A DNA stretch of 64,000 nucleotides from NCBI GenBank assembly GCA_946800325.1, contig OX326959.1, positions 15,282,862 through 15,346,861 on the forward strand, given 5' to 3'. The stretch's first letter is position 1, and every line of letters begins with the position of its first letter. Origin of the DNA: Luzula sylvatica (lineage: Eukaryota > Streptophyta > Magnoliopsida > Poales > Juncaceae). Under the pieces are notes generated by a model that saw only the letters and a program-made list of their open reading frames with translations, was not told the DNA's origin and ran no database searches. This document shows, piece by piece, positions 8,985 through 19,967 of this stretch. The position numbers and the translations under genes are program-made.

Positions 8985-11341
8985 TTCATAAGTTTTAAAA
9001 GCACAAGCATTTTGACTAAATTGCAAAAACTGAAACTTTGAGAAGAAATTGCCTAAATTAAGCATCCACAGGTGTATAAATTTAAGGAGAAAATGCTTAA
9101 ATTGCACTGAAACTAACAAGAAATACAGTGTCTAAATTGCAAAAGGACTACAAAATCGCAAAACAGTCCCTGCATACTTTAAGAACTAACATAGATGGTC
9201 ACAGTAAAGATTGTCGACGAAATTTAGTAATCGAAATAAACAATTTAGGTTCTTTTTTGAAGTTCTTCACGAATAAATTAACCACGAAGAGGACACATGG
9301 TATAATATACCTGATTAGGAGTTTGGTACACTGGCTATCTGCCAGAACCGACCACTCGGATCAAGGCAGCAGTTCTTTGGTACACTACGGCTTTGCTAAA
9401 CTCGCTATCTGCCAGAAACCAATCTTTTTGACTGGTCTCAAGATTCAGGGAGGAAATCCAGCTTCTCGTTCTGCTTGGGAAGAGAGATGTTTGAGTCTAA
9501 TCGTCATTAATTGGTTGAGAAGAGTTGAGACATAAATTACAGTATTATTCTCTGGGAAGAGGAGAAGAAGAAATGAGAGATGGGTTTGGAAGAATGAGAG
9601 AAGGGGATAATATAAGGGCTATTTGGGGATCTTCCAACGTTCGATTCCCAACGTTCGGATTTCTAAAATCAGACAACTGGCGTTGGATACCAATCATCTC
9701 CAGTTCGTACATAACTGTAGGAAGCGGCACATAAAGCTGTTGGTTTTTATTTATTTGTTCATGCGGTTAATTCAGAGTTAAAAATTACTATAAGGGCTAT
9801 TTTGCAATTCAGTGTTTCATTTCTTTTATATAAGCGGCACATACCAATCTTACATTTTCATCCCCCGCTTTTATATAAATTGCCCGTGTTTCATTTCTTT
9901 TATATAATTCAGTGTTAAAAACCTAAAAATTACTATAAGGCCTATTTTGCAATTTTACGATAATGAAGGTTTTCTTTTCTTTTTTGGTGACATGACCTAA
10001 TTTGACATTTGGAACTATTTCATTTGGGGTGGGATTTTGACGATTCTTATGGGATGGCCAATCATTGGCACGATTTTATTTTTGAAATCATACGGTTTTA
10101 TTGTACTTTTCTGGTATTTCCTCTCTCTCATTTAATTTTCATTCTAGAGTGTTTAATTCTTCATCTGAAATTCAAGGGGCGAGAATTTACAACATATCAA
10201 CCAAATGGAAATTTCTATTTTTTCAATTAATTCTGGTACGAGGACCTATCTGCGAAATTGCAAAAACAGAGGGCATTCTTGCGAATTGATCAAATTAATA
10301 AAGCTGTGATTATCTACCGCATTAACAGGTGATAGAAGAAATAATATCGAGTGGAATTAAGAAAGCAGTATCTGATCAAGGGGATCAAGGAGTCGTTGTT
10401 TGAATAATTAATTGTTGTTTAGCTTGAGTTTTGTTGATTTTTTTTTTGTCTCAGTTGTAATAATACAAATTCTTTTGATCATGAAATTTGAGTTGTTTGA
10501 ATATCTTTGTTATTGTGATTTGCTAAAATTGTTTATAAATTATGAATATAGTTTCTTTTTTTTCTTTTTATATTTTATATTTTTGAATTATGAGTATCTT
10601 TTGTTCTTGCTAAAATTGATGATACTGTTGTACCCCTAAAGTTAATATCTATCTTTATACTTCTAGAATAATAGATAGTTGATATAATGATATTTTTGGG
10701 CATTTACATATTTATCCTTTGTTAAACGTAAAATATCATATTTACCCTTCTTAAAATTAAAATATCATATTTACCCTTTCATAAATCTAAAATATCATAT
10801 TTGCTCAAAAATTAAAAACCATCCAATTTCTCAGTTAAACTTAACCATTATTTTGGTATTAGGTATATAATTTCTCTTCTAATTAGAAATGTTTTTTTAA
10901 TGATCTTTCTATTGATGACATTCGAATCTTTTTTTTAATTGATAGTAACCAAATAATTACTCTGCTAACTGGAAATGGAAAGTTGTATACTCAATTGGTT
11001 TATTTGTCTCTGAATATTCAAACAATTTTTTATATAATGAGACCTCATTTTATTGGGCATGGGCCTTCTAACATCCAGATATATTTAATAATAAATCTAT
11101 TGTTGGCCTATAACTTTTGATTTTTTTTTAATGAAGTAACTTCTGAATTGACTTCAAATAATAAATAATGGACGAGGAATAAAATGGCTGCAGAAAATTA
11201 ACAAAGAAAAGGTAAAAAACTCGGACAAATTTTCTTCTGCTGCAGAAAAGTTTATTTAATCAATCAATCAATTTAATAATTAATCAAAACTAAAATATTT
11301 TCTAATTTCTCAATTTTTTCCTTTTTGTATGTCACAGGACG
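8985..11341. other. Intergenic or leader DNA, no supported gene
   Basis: This continues the host locus interrupted by the copia element. A direct repeat with CTATCTGCCAGAA and TTGGTACACT lies at about 9325-9420, and a local duplication (AAATTACTATAAGG and GTGTTTCATTTCTTTTATAT motifs) at about 9780-9960. Around 10725-10805 the motif AAAATATCATATTTACCC recurs three times, resembling 14745-14850. Several ORFs of 60-135 codons exist (for example 9128-9535 and 10009-10230), but none has recognisable domains or splice context. Confidence 0.5.
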
Positions 11342-11570
11342 ATGGCTGGCATATTTGACGACGCATCGATGACTCCTCTGGTTGTACCGGGTAAGTCTCC
11401 GGAGCACATACAACCTCTAAACCTAGCTAACGGATCGGGTCTCTTCGAGGATGCCATCACCGGTGGCGGCCAAGAGTTTGATAACGTCATGGATTTTCAC
11501 GATCAAATCTGCAGCTACTCCATCAGCAAGGGACTTGTGTACCGGTTCGTGAAGAACGAGCTGACTGATT
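11342..11570 (+). CDS. Coding-like fragment of unknown identity
   Basis: The frame opens MAGIFDDASMTPLVVPGKSP and stays coding-like for about 75 residues, with balanced composition unlike its AT-rich surroundings, then runs into a poly-T tract near 11571. An acceptor-like TGTCACAG lies directly before the ATG. The real 3' boundary may be a splice donor near 11565 or a truncation, and I find no convincing next exon before the carrier gene at 13157. I do not recognise the family. It may be a gene relic or a fragment carried by a transposon. Confidence 0.3.
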
Positions 11571-11617
11571 GTTTTTTTTTTACAATTTCAGCATTTTGGA
11601 TTTTTTTTTCTTTGTAA

Positions 11618-12151
11618 AATTCAACATTTTGTGGTGTTTTGAGTAAATCTCCATATTTAGATTTTAGAGTGTTTTTGGGTAAATTTCAGTTTTTGGGGTC
11701 ATTTTTGTAAATTTCAGTTCTTTTGTTTTTTTTCTTCTAATTTTCAGCAAAATTTTGTTTTCTAAATTTGAGTCCTAAGAGGATTCATGATTGTTGGGTG
11801 CACTGCATTATTTACATGACATCAATGAGTTATCTACAAATGATTTTATTTTTAATATATATAAATGGTGATGTGACCCTAAACATTATTCTTATGAAAA
11901 AATAGAATTGGTCTAAAAATATATTTGTTAATTGAGTTATTTTGATTAATTAAATTACATATATTTCTTAGTTACATTACGAAAATTTCATTAGTTAATT
12001 ATGGAATTTGTTAATTTACACATTAATTGTGTCGTTGATTTCGAGATATAATTAATTATATTGTTAATTAATCAAATTGTGTGTATCCAATTTGGTTCCA
12101 AGTGTTGATATTGTTAAAAGAGATTATATATTGAATAATATTGGATAAGTA
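11618..12151. other. AT-rich intergenic DNA
   Basis: Homopolymer-rich sequence with no gene or element that I can support. Confidence 0.4.
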
Positions 12152-12160
12152 CAAAGATAT

Positions 12161-12330
12161 GAGTAATGATATAAACCATGAAAGAATTCATGAATTTTTC
12201 CATGAATGGTGACGTGACACCTCGTGATTGGTTGCAATTTTTACCCAACTTTATTGCAACCAATCACGAGGTGCCACGTCACCATTCATGGAAAAATTCA
12301 TGGATTCTTTCATGGCTTCTATCATTACTC
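12161..12330. mobile_element. Fold-back MITE, Mutator-like, 9-bp target duplication
   Basis: 170 bp that is almost entirely one hairpin: two arms of about 78 bp starting GAGTAATGAT and ending ATCATTACTC, with a short loop near 12245. It is flanked by the perfect 9-bp repeat CAAAGATAT (12152-12160 and 12331-12339), the length typical of Mutator-like insertions. There is no coding capacity. Each arm carries a bZIP-like CACGTCACC and a CCAAT motif. Confidence 0.85.
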
Positions 12331-12339
12331 CAAAGATAT

Positions 12340-13156
12340 CACTCAACATAATTTATTTTAACATCTTTGTTAATCATTACGGATTTGAGTTCCAATGCAA
12401 TGTTTATGTTGTTTATTTCATGTTTTGGTATGAAATTTTTTGGAAACTCAAGAAATGCAGAAATTGAAAAAAGGTTAAGTTATTTCTTTATATTTTTAAT
12501 TTGGTGATAATTAATGTAATGATTTTTTTTTATTGAGTAGAACTTGATTATAAATAAAGAGATTATGTTGGAGTTTTATAATAGTTTCAACATATTTTTT
12601 CAAAAATAATAAAATACTTTGTAGTGCTCTTTCGTGTTTGTTTATGTGATGCTTTTTCAAAAATGATTATTATCACGTAAAATCATTGTGTTTATGTGAT
12701 GATCTTTCGTGCTTGTTTGTAGTGCTGATCCAAAATATTTCATGCCTTTCAATTTTGTTTTTTTATGACTATTTCTCATATTAGATCAACTAAATCGATA
12801 TATGCAATACCTCTAAGTTAAAATGAAATTTTTTGTTACTCGAATGGACACGTGTTAAAATATGTTGAGTCGACTTTTAAATTTGACATCATTTTGTTAC
12901 TTGAATTGACAAAATGGCTTAAGGTAGAGAAGATTCAAAGATTGAGCGATAATTTAGACAATCAAAATTTGGGTGATAAAATATGACAAGTAACTCAATT
13001 TTTGAAGGGACACAGAGAAAATTGCCCCTAATATTATTATTAATAATAAGTCGGATCCCACCCACCCAGTTAATTAAAAACGGATCCGCACAAGAGCACA
13101 GATCGTCAAGAATAGAAAAAAAGAACAAGGAAAATAGATAGCTCGTGAGCATACCA
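12340..13156. other. Intergenic DNA upstream of the carrier gene
   Basis: AT-rich and without coding signal. The last 150 bp should hold the 5' leader of the carrier gene at 13157; I see no clear TATA box. Confidence 0.4.
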
Positions 13157-15106
13157 ATGGAAGAAAAAGCCACTCAACAATCTCCAAATCAGGGTAAAGA
13201 TTCGACACTTTTTCCTTAATTCCATTCCGTTGGACCCAAACCAAGATACGCATCTCCATTCATCTTTAATTTTCGTTTGATTTGAATTATTTCTATCACT
13301 TTACTCATTTTGAAGGATATGTGAAGGAAGTGACGACGAGGGACTACCGTTCGCCGGATTGGACGCTCTCATACGCCGCCTATCATTTCTCGACGAGTGG
13401 TTTGGCCGTTGGTGTTGCTACTTCCATTACTCATCCTTTAGGTACCTTTCTTTTTGCACATATAACCTGAAAACCTCCTAATATTTTTTTTTTGTGCATA
13501 TATGTCCTTATATGTTCCGAATTTTCACATTTACTCTTGATTGGTAGTGTAGATGTTATCAAAGTACGGCTCCAAATGCAGCTTGCCGGCCAAAGAGGAA
13601 ACTTAGTTGGAATGGTACCCGAATTTCTCGTTCATTTTTCCATATATAATTTCATTTAATAACACGGGTATATTTGTATAAAAAGACCTTTTATGCAGGG
13701 TCAAATATTTAAACAACTGATAAAAATCGAAGGGCCGAGTTCACTATATCTTGGAATCGTACCGTCATTAACTAGGTCTGGATTATATGGAGGACTAAGA
13801 TTGGGATTATACGAGCCGTGCAAACATTTATGTGATTATACTTTTGGATCCACAAATTTTGCGCTTAAATTTGCTTCTGGTGCGATTTCGGGTGCAATTG
13901 CAACTGCACTCACAAACCCTACCGAAGTTTTAAAGGTACAAATATGCAAACCTAAATTTAGTTACCCAAATTAGCCCCAATTGTCCTCGATTAATTCCAA
14001 TTTTTGCAATTATACCTATACTAATTCGGTACCGATTACAATGTAGGTAAGGTTACAGATGAACTCGAAAACAGGTCCACTAAAGGAATTGCGCAAAATA
14101 ATTGCGGAGGAAGGAGTAAGAGCCTTGTGGAAAGGCGTGGGCCCCGCAATGGTCCGAGCGGGCTGTCTCACCGCCTCGCAAATGGCTACTTACGATGAGT
14201 CAAAGCAGGTCCGATCTATCTCTCAGTACTGGACATGTCCAGTTCGGTATTTAATGCGCTTATGGTTTATGAAAATGATTAATTGTTATTGTTTAGGCGT
14301 TAATTAAATGGACTCCCCTCGAAGAAGATTTCAGTCTACATCTCATGTATTAAATCAAAAAAATTTGTGTTAATTTTGTATCGATTAATGATTTTAATTT
14401 GATTTATAGATCAAGTTGTATAGCTGGCACGGTCGGCACGATTATGACGGCCCCGATTGACATGATCAAGACCCGTTTAATGCTTCAACACGGATCTCGA
14501 GGCACCGTGATGTATAAAAATGGATTTCATTGTGCATATAAGGTAATTAGTTTTTTATTACTTTTTATTAATTGGACCGTTCTAAATTTCATAACTTTTT
14601 ATCAATTGGACCTTTCTAAATTTCATAACTTTTTATTTTATTTTATTTTGTAATAGGTCGTGGTGACGGAAGGTATGGGCTCTTTATATAAAGGGTAAGA
14701 TAAGATTCTTCTAAAAAATTGTATTTATTATTTATTCATTTAAGGGGGTTATTCCATATGCCCTTCTAAAAACCCAAAATATCAAATTTACCCTTTGAAA
14801 ATTAAATAATATCAAACTTACCTTTTATAAAACTAAACATATATCAAATTTGGTCAATATTTTAGGTATCAATTTTAGCATCTCCTCATCAAAAAATAAG
14901 AAACACTATAGACAAATATCGATGATACAAATTATAGATTCTTCTTCGTATTATTGTCTATTGTTAATATTTTGTTTATTTCATTTTATTTTATTTTATT
15001 TTTGGGCAGAGGTTTTGCGACATTTGCAAGGTTAGGTCCACAGACTACTATCACATTTCTGGTATGTGAAAAGCTAAGGCAACTTGCTGGAATGAATGCC
15101 ATTTAA
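13157..15106 (+). CDS. Mitochondrial carrier (SLC25) family protein, UCP/dicarboxylate-carrier-like
   Basis: Nine exons: 13157-13193, 13316-13441, 13553-13614, 13699-13935, 14047-14208, 14297-14346, 14410-14542, 14657-14694, 15010-15106. They join in frame to 313 aa, the usual carrier length. The three tandem repeats show the carrier signature P-x-[DE]-x-x-[KR] as PLDVIKVR (P53), PTEVLKVR (P149) and PIDMIKTR (P240), each at the end of an odd-numbered helix. Such proteins sit in the mitochondrial inner membrane with six helices and exchange small metabolites. The sequence most resembles the uncoupling-protein/dicarboxylate/oxoglutarate branch, so an organic-acid substrate is likely but not proven. 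All introns are GT-AG. Exon 1 codes for only 12 residues, so the start rests on the phase match. Intron 8 (14695-15009) holds a dispersed AT-rich repeat. Confidence 0.93.
14745..14860. repeat. Dispersed AT-rich repeat inside the carrier intron
   Basis: Repeated ATATCAAATTTACCC-type motifs resemble the block at about 10725-10805 (ATATCATATTTACCC). The similarity suggests two copies of an old non-coding repeat. I cannot define its ends. Confidence 0.35.
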
Positions 15107-16600
15107 ATTTATTAATATTTATAATTTATAGACCATTTTATCATTGTTTGATTCATAGCTTAATTTGATTTTGATTTCACTTAATTTTACCATTTTTATC
15201 ATTGTTTGATGCAATTTGCATCTTCAAAATTCAAATCCCTTAATTTGATTTCACTTCATTTTTTTTATATTAAATTAATCACATGATAGGATTGTAATAA
15301 TATTTTTGTTAAATTTATAGTTCCCATATTTTTGTTCAAAATTCAATATTACATTTTTGTTACTAATTATTATTTGATTTTAAATATAATATATGAAGGA
15401 TATTCACCGGGCAATGCGGGACTATCCAAGTATAAAAAACTAGTTCCTTGACTCTAAAAAAAAAAACTAAATATGAAAATTAAATAAAACATTTATAAAA
15501 TATACAAAAAAAAAATGATCGAATCAATGTACACAAAATGTACACAAGGGTATCTTCTGTGATTATAAAACAACTCGTGGATATGAGTGTTATTTTGCCA
15601 GTACTTCCAAAACAAGTAGAAACAAAATACTAACATAAATAAATTAAAAAAATGTATCTCTTTCCACCTACGAATTATAAAATATATTTTGAATTTTGTA
15701 TGCATGCTATTTTGTTTACAATACTTGAATCTGATAAATCTGGCTGGTCAATATATATACGCTATAAATACAAGAGCAAAGTTGTTAATAAAGTATTAGC
15801 ATGATTACCACAAGGTTATTATTATATGCAAAATTACTTCAAATTTACGGATGTAATTCTCACATTGGTTTTGAAGTTTTTTTCATATAATGCTCTGAAA
15901 AAAGTTTTTTTTTTTAAAAAAATAAATAAATCAGGTTCACTTATTTAAATCACATATTTTTTCGAATTTATACCCACATGACACGTAACAATCTCTGAAT
16001 GAATGTGAGTAGTTGCCCAAGCCCATCTTGTTCGATCTAAGATTTTCGAAATTATAATATGTTTTAGTGTATTTTACTATAATAAATTTCGAAGTATATG
16101 TATTTGTATGTGTTTGGTCTTTCCGAACTTATCGCAAAATTAATTTTAAGATTTTTTACCTCTGGATATTTATGGTTAATATTTGTCACTACAAATCAGT
16201 AAATGTCACGTAACGAGTGAGTAAAATTTCGAGAAAATTCATTCTGAAATTAAAGTACCTGAGACATAAAGAAAACCTGTTGGCAGGACTAACAAACTAT
16301 TGTTTTCTTGATATAAATGCAGGGCTCAAAAGGAAAACGTGCGTCTAATTTGACATTAAAAACTTGATATAAAACAAATGTTAAAACAAAATTGTAGTCG
16401 TTTTAACATATATCATAGACCGGCAAAAAGTCGGTGATTTTGTTGGAACGGAACATTGCTCATTGCTCAACATAAAAATGTGAAAGAAGAGCGGGACGAC
16501 GGCATGTTAGAGGCTTAGAGCAAAAAATATTAAATAATATATTCGGATGATAAAAAAAAATAGTATAATATTTTAAATATTGAAATTATTTAATATTTAA
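15107..16600. other. Intergenic DNA, no supported gene
   Basis: 3' flank of the carrier gene followed by AT-rich sequence. A weak Helitron-like motif (CCGGGCAATGCGG followed by CTAGT at about 15408-15446) was not strong enough to call. Confidence 0.4.
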
Positions 16601-16602
16601 TA

Positions 16603-16857
16603 ATAAAATGAGTATACAAATTGAAATAGTTTATGTAGATTTTGTGAAGTACATGTTATTTCCTTATTTGTAGGAGATTTGCAAGAGTAAACATAGTATA
16701 TTAATTGTGTTGTTTCTCTAAATAATAACAAAATGAGTATATAAATTGAAATCGTCTATCTAGATTGCGTGAAGTATATATATTATTTCTTTATGTGTAG
16801 GAGGTTTGTAAGAGTAAGTAAACATAGTATATGAACTATGTTGATTCTCTTATTTGT
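16603..16857 (+). repeat. Tandem duplication, two diverged units of about 126 bp
   Basis: The unit beginning AAAATGAGTATACAAATTGA near 16604 recurs near 16730 as AAAATGAGTATATAAATTGA. The similarity continues through AGTAAACATAGTATAT in both. Several substitutions and small indels separate the copies, so it is old. Confidence 0.75.
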
Positions 16858-16908
16858 ATCTCAAATATATGTCATATCCAATTTATATATGTAGGTATGA
16901 TACATGAT

Positions 16909-17510
16909 TGTTGGAATATTATTCCAACATTGGACTTATATGTAAAATATTATGTGTTGTAATATTGTCATTTATATGCTTATAATATAGTGATGAATTT
17001 TAGTTATAAAATTAAGCATTAAATGTGTCAATTAAGTTGTGGGACTTTTGATGTGTAGAATATTGTGGGTGGTGCTTCTATTTTTTATGATGGACTGAAT
17101 TAGAAAATCCACATTAGGTAACCCAAAAGGTATGTCTTTGTGAAAAGATGTCTTGTGGCTATAAAAGCAAATTGGTCCCAAACACATATGAGATTCTGCC
17201 ATTCTCTTTTCCATCCCATTAAGAAAAGAGAGAGATCCATAGGAGAAAAGAAATCGAAGGATTCTTCAAATTGGAGATCATAAAGTACTTGGAATTCCAA
17301 ATCTTTGCGACTAAGGCTTCATGAACGCAACAACGGTGATGACGCGACATTAATTCGGACGGATTTCATACGCTTCCGCATACGGTTAAGGTACGATTTT
17401 AATTAAGATTATTCGGTTGAATTCACATAGTTATTACGGTCCGTTTTGTACGGGCAAATTGAATTATTTTATTCACAGGACGGTGCCGGATCGTTGCCGC
17501 CGCCCCAACA
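16909..17510 (+). mobile_element. Probable solo LTR, copia-type ends
   Basis: 602 bp starting with the palindrome-like TGTTGGAATATTATTCCAAC and ending CGCCCCAACA, giving TG...CA ends. It contains a TATA box (GGCTATAAAAGC near 17158), a GA-rich region, and a GC-rich tail as in LTRs. Neither a primer-binding site nor a polypurine tract adjoins it. The flanks ATGAT and GATTT do not match, so the target duplication has decayed or the ends are slightly off. A weaker relative of its tail lies at about 24620-24760. Confidence 0.6.
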
Positions 17511-17823
17511 GATTTATCTTATACGTTTCGAGGAGTCAAACTAATTATTAAAGTTTATCGGAATTATACAGTGTACCATTTTTTATAATTTTCATAAGAA
17601 TTTAAATTATACTATATAAATTAAATTTATAGCTCGATCAACGATTGAAATTTAATTTAGTATGTAAGTTTATGGTCAATATCTTTAACCACCAACATTT
17701 ATTATTATTAAAATTCCACTTGTAAAGATTTAATTATGAGTTCCAATATTTTTCTCTAACAAGACCTACTGTCAAGGTGGTTTGGCACCCTTAAATATAT
17801 GGGAAATTATATTTGCCGCCAGA
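17511..17823. other. Intergenic DNA
   Basis: AT-rich sequence between the solo LTR and the hairpin element. I see no gene or further element. Confidence 0.4.
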
Positions 17824-18030
17824 ATTCATCACCACATCCTCTATATCCTAATTAACATACTTAATTAACATGGTGATTAACAAGAGACACCTAACTAATA
17901 GTTAACTAATATTAATTAAAAATTGTTAATTCATATGTACATTAATTATATATTAATTAATCGTTAATCGAATGTTCTTTGTTAATTAAGTGTGTTTGTT
18001 AATTGTGATATAGAGGATGTGGTGATGAAT
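17824..18030. mobile_element. Terminal-inverted-repeat element (MITE-like) at the PMEI-like promoter
   Basis: About 207 bp with inverted ends: ATTCATCACCACATCCTCTA at 17824 and its reverse complement ending at 18030, about 25 bp of near identity plus a shared AATTAAC-rich subterminal region. The centre is AT-rich and non-coding. I find no clear target duplication, so the superfamily is unassigned. Its right end lies 64 bp before the ATG of the next gene, next to that gene's TATA-like sequence. Confidence 0.6.
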
Positions 18031-18035
18031 GGCCT

Positions 18036-18058
18036 CTAAATATATCCTATATATATTA
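18036..18058 (+). promoter_or_regulatory. TATA-like region of the PMEI-like gene
   Basis: Overlapping AAATATATCC and CTATATATATT motifs lie 40-60 bp before the chosen ATG. That is close for a TATA box, and it argues against starting translation at the upstream ATG at 18029. Confidence 0.35.
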
Positions 18059-18094
18059 CTTCTTAGGAGAACACATTCATTTCTTCACTACCAA

Positions 18095-18700
18095 ATGGCA
18101 CAACACCACTTCTCCAACCTCTTCTTTTGCCTCACCCTTTTTCTTCTCATGTCCACCACCCTTTCATGCCAACTATGTAATTCCTCCCAATGGATCCCTA
18201 AATCCTCTCCACCATACTCTAATACTCCCGCTTCGGCCAACGACGACGACATGATCAAATCCCTCTGCGAACACACAGATTACCCGAAGTTATGCATCTT
18301 TACGATACAATGTCAACTCCCTATACGCGAACAACTCGACCCCGCCACGGTCCTCAAACTTTCCATGCGGGCCGTCCGAGCAAATTCTAAAGCCGCCCGC
18401 TCGGTTGCTAGCGAGCTTTTGCGTGACCCGAAAAATAAAGCGGCCACGGGCCCGTTAAAGGATTGCAAGGAATTGTACGACGACATTGTATATAGTATCG
18501 ACAAGGGTGACGATGCGATTGAGGTGCACGACAAGGGGACTCTCGGTAGCATGTTGAGTGCAGTCTCCACGGATATCGATACGTGTAATAACGGTTTCGA
18601 TGATTTGAATTTGCCCAATCTCGTGGTGAAGTGCGACGACTTGCTCGCCAAGTTGGCCCACATTTGTCTCGCAATTGCTCACGCGGCATCTCTTACGTGA
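18095..18700 (+). CDS. Plant invertase/pectinesterase-inhibitor-like secreted protein
   Basis: Intronless, 201 aa. The first 25 residues form a signal peptide (MAQHHFSNLFFCLTLFLLMS...). The mature part is a PMEI-type four-helix domain with the conserved cysteines C58 and C67 (LCEHTDYPKLC) in the N-terminal hairpin and C124 and C163 (KDCKELY, DTCNNGF) in the bundle, which normally form two disulfides. Family members act in the apoplast, where they block either pectin methylesterase, which stiffens walls, or acid invertase; sequence alone does not decide which. An ATG 22 codons upstream (18029) is in frame, but it lies inside the transposon end and would bury the signal peptide, so I chose 18095. 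Length and domain are complete. Confidence 0.9.
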   Translation: MAQHHFSNLFFCLTLFLLMSTTLSCQLCNSSQWIPKSSPPYSNTPASANDDDMIKSLCEHTDYPKLCIFTIQCQLPIREQLDPATVLKLSMRAVRANSKAARSVASELLRDPKNKAATGPLKDCKELYDDIVYSIDKGDDAIEVHDKGTLGSMLSAVSTDIDTCNNGFDDLNLPNLVVKCDDLLAKLAHICLAIAHAASLT

Positions 18701-19440
18701 GGTTTCGCATGGTGTGCTTATTGATCTATTGTTATTTTGTAACACATTAAGTTTGAATAGTTACTGAAACTTAGAAGTGACTGGAGAAATTAAGCATATA
18801 ATATAAACCTTGTGATAGTCATGTTAATACTTTATTAACAACTTTATTAATAATTATACTTTTTGTATGGCTTGTTTAAGCCAGCCAGATTTGTCAGATC
18901 CCAGGTTTTGTACTAAATAACCATTATGAATATAAACAACATTCAATACAAGATACCTTTTACATTAATTTATTAATTTCTTATACAATATGTGATGCAC
19001 TAAGTTTTGCTTCTCACTAATTACCTATAAAAAACATTAACTTGCTAAGTTAAGAGTCAGTGACTTCATTAATTATCTGTGTGGATTCCCTGAGCATAAT
19101 GCTAGCATGTGATGAAAATTTTCTATATGTTTACTCAATTATTCTCTTTTGGGGGATGAAAATGTATATTTTATATGGTTCATGCCCATATTTGTTGAAA
19201 GTCCCTAATTAACTAACTTTTTGATTTATACATATACTCCATGTCTTTTTCCTCCCTGTTTTTTATATTTATTGTCAAATTCATGTTGCTGTTTTCTTTA
19301 ACAAACCAAATTTTATTAGCTGGATACATACATCTTTAACTAACGTTTATTTGGCCAATGTCGACAAATAAAATAAAATAAATAAAAAAATCATCGAAAA
19401 AATAAAAAAATAAAAATTAGATAAATTACCGAAACGAACA
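18701..19440. other. Intergenic DNA between convergent genes
   Basis: It holds the 3' ends of the PMEI-like gene (+) and POP1 (-). It is AT-rich, with no further gene seen. Confidence 0.45.
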
Positions 19441-19923
19441 TTACATGAACTCTAAATCTTCCTTGCGTTCTTCCAAAACGACCGTGGCAACCGCACGGCG
19501 ATACGCCGCGGATCTCATATTTCTAATCAAAACAAATATTTCATCTCTCTTAATTTCCGTGCAAATATATTGTCGCCTCCTTAACGTCGTCAGAATCTTA
19601 ACATCGCAAAATCCCATCGCCACTCTCTCATTACTATCACACAACGCAACAACACATAAATTATAATTTAACAAAAAAAAAATAAAAGATAAAAAGCGTA
19701 CATACCATCCATGAACGAAACCGGTAGTGAGGAACCCAATTGGCCGTCTAAAGGATTGAACCGCGATGGTATCTTCTTGTACCGGTACCGGTACGACCCA
19801 TTCGCCAGACTCGAGTTGCGTGAAATACGACTCCACCGACGATTGTGTCATTTCGAGTTTCCATTTCTCCTTGTACTCTTCCACCTTGTCCCTCGATCTA
19901 TGCAATATCAGTACAAATTTCAT

Positions 19924-19967
<44 letters not shown>

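Noticed and set aside
9128..9535. 135-codon plus-strand ORF
   Set aside because: No recognisable domain, composition of translated non-coding DNA, and it spans a local direct repeat.
15408..15446. Helitron-like CCGGGCAATGCGG followed by CTAGT
   Set aside because: The hairpin stem is only about 3 bp and the spacing to CTAG is long; too weak to call.
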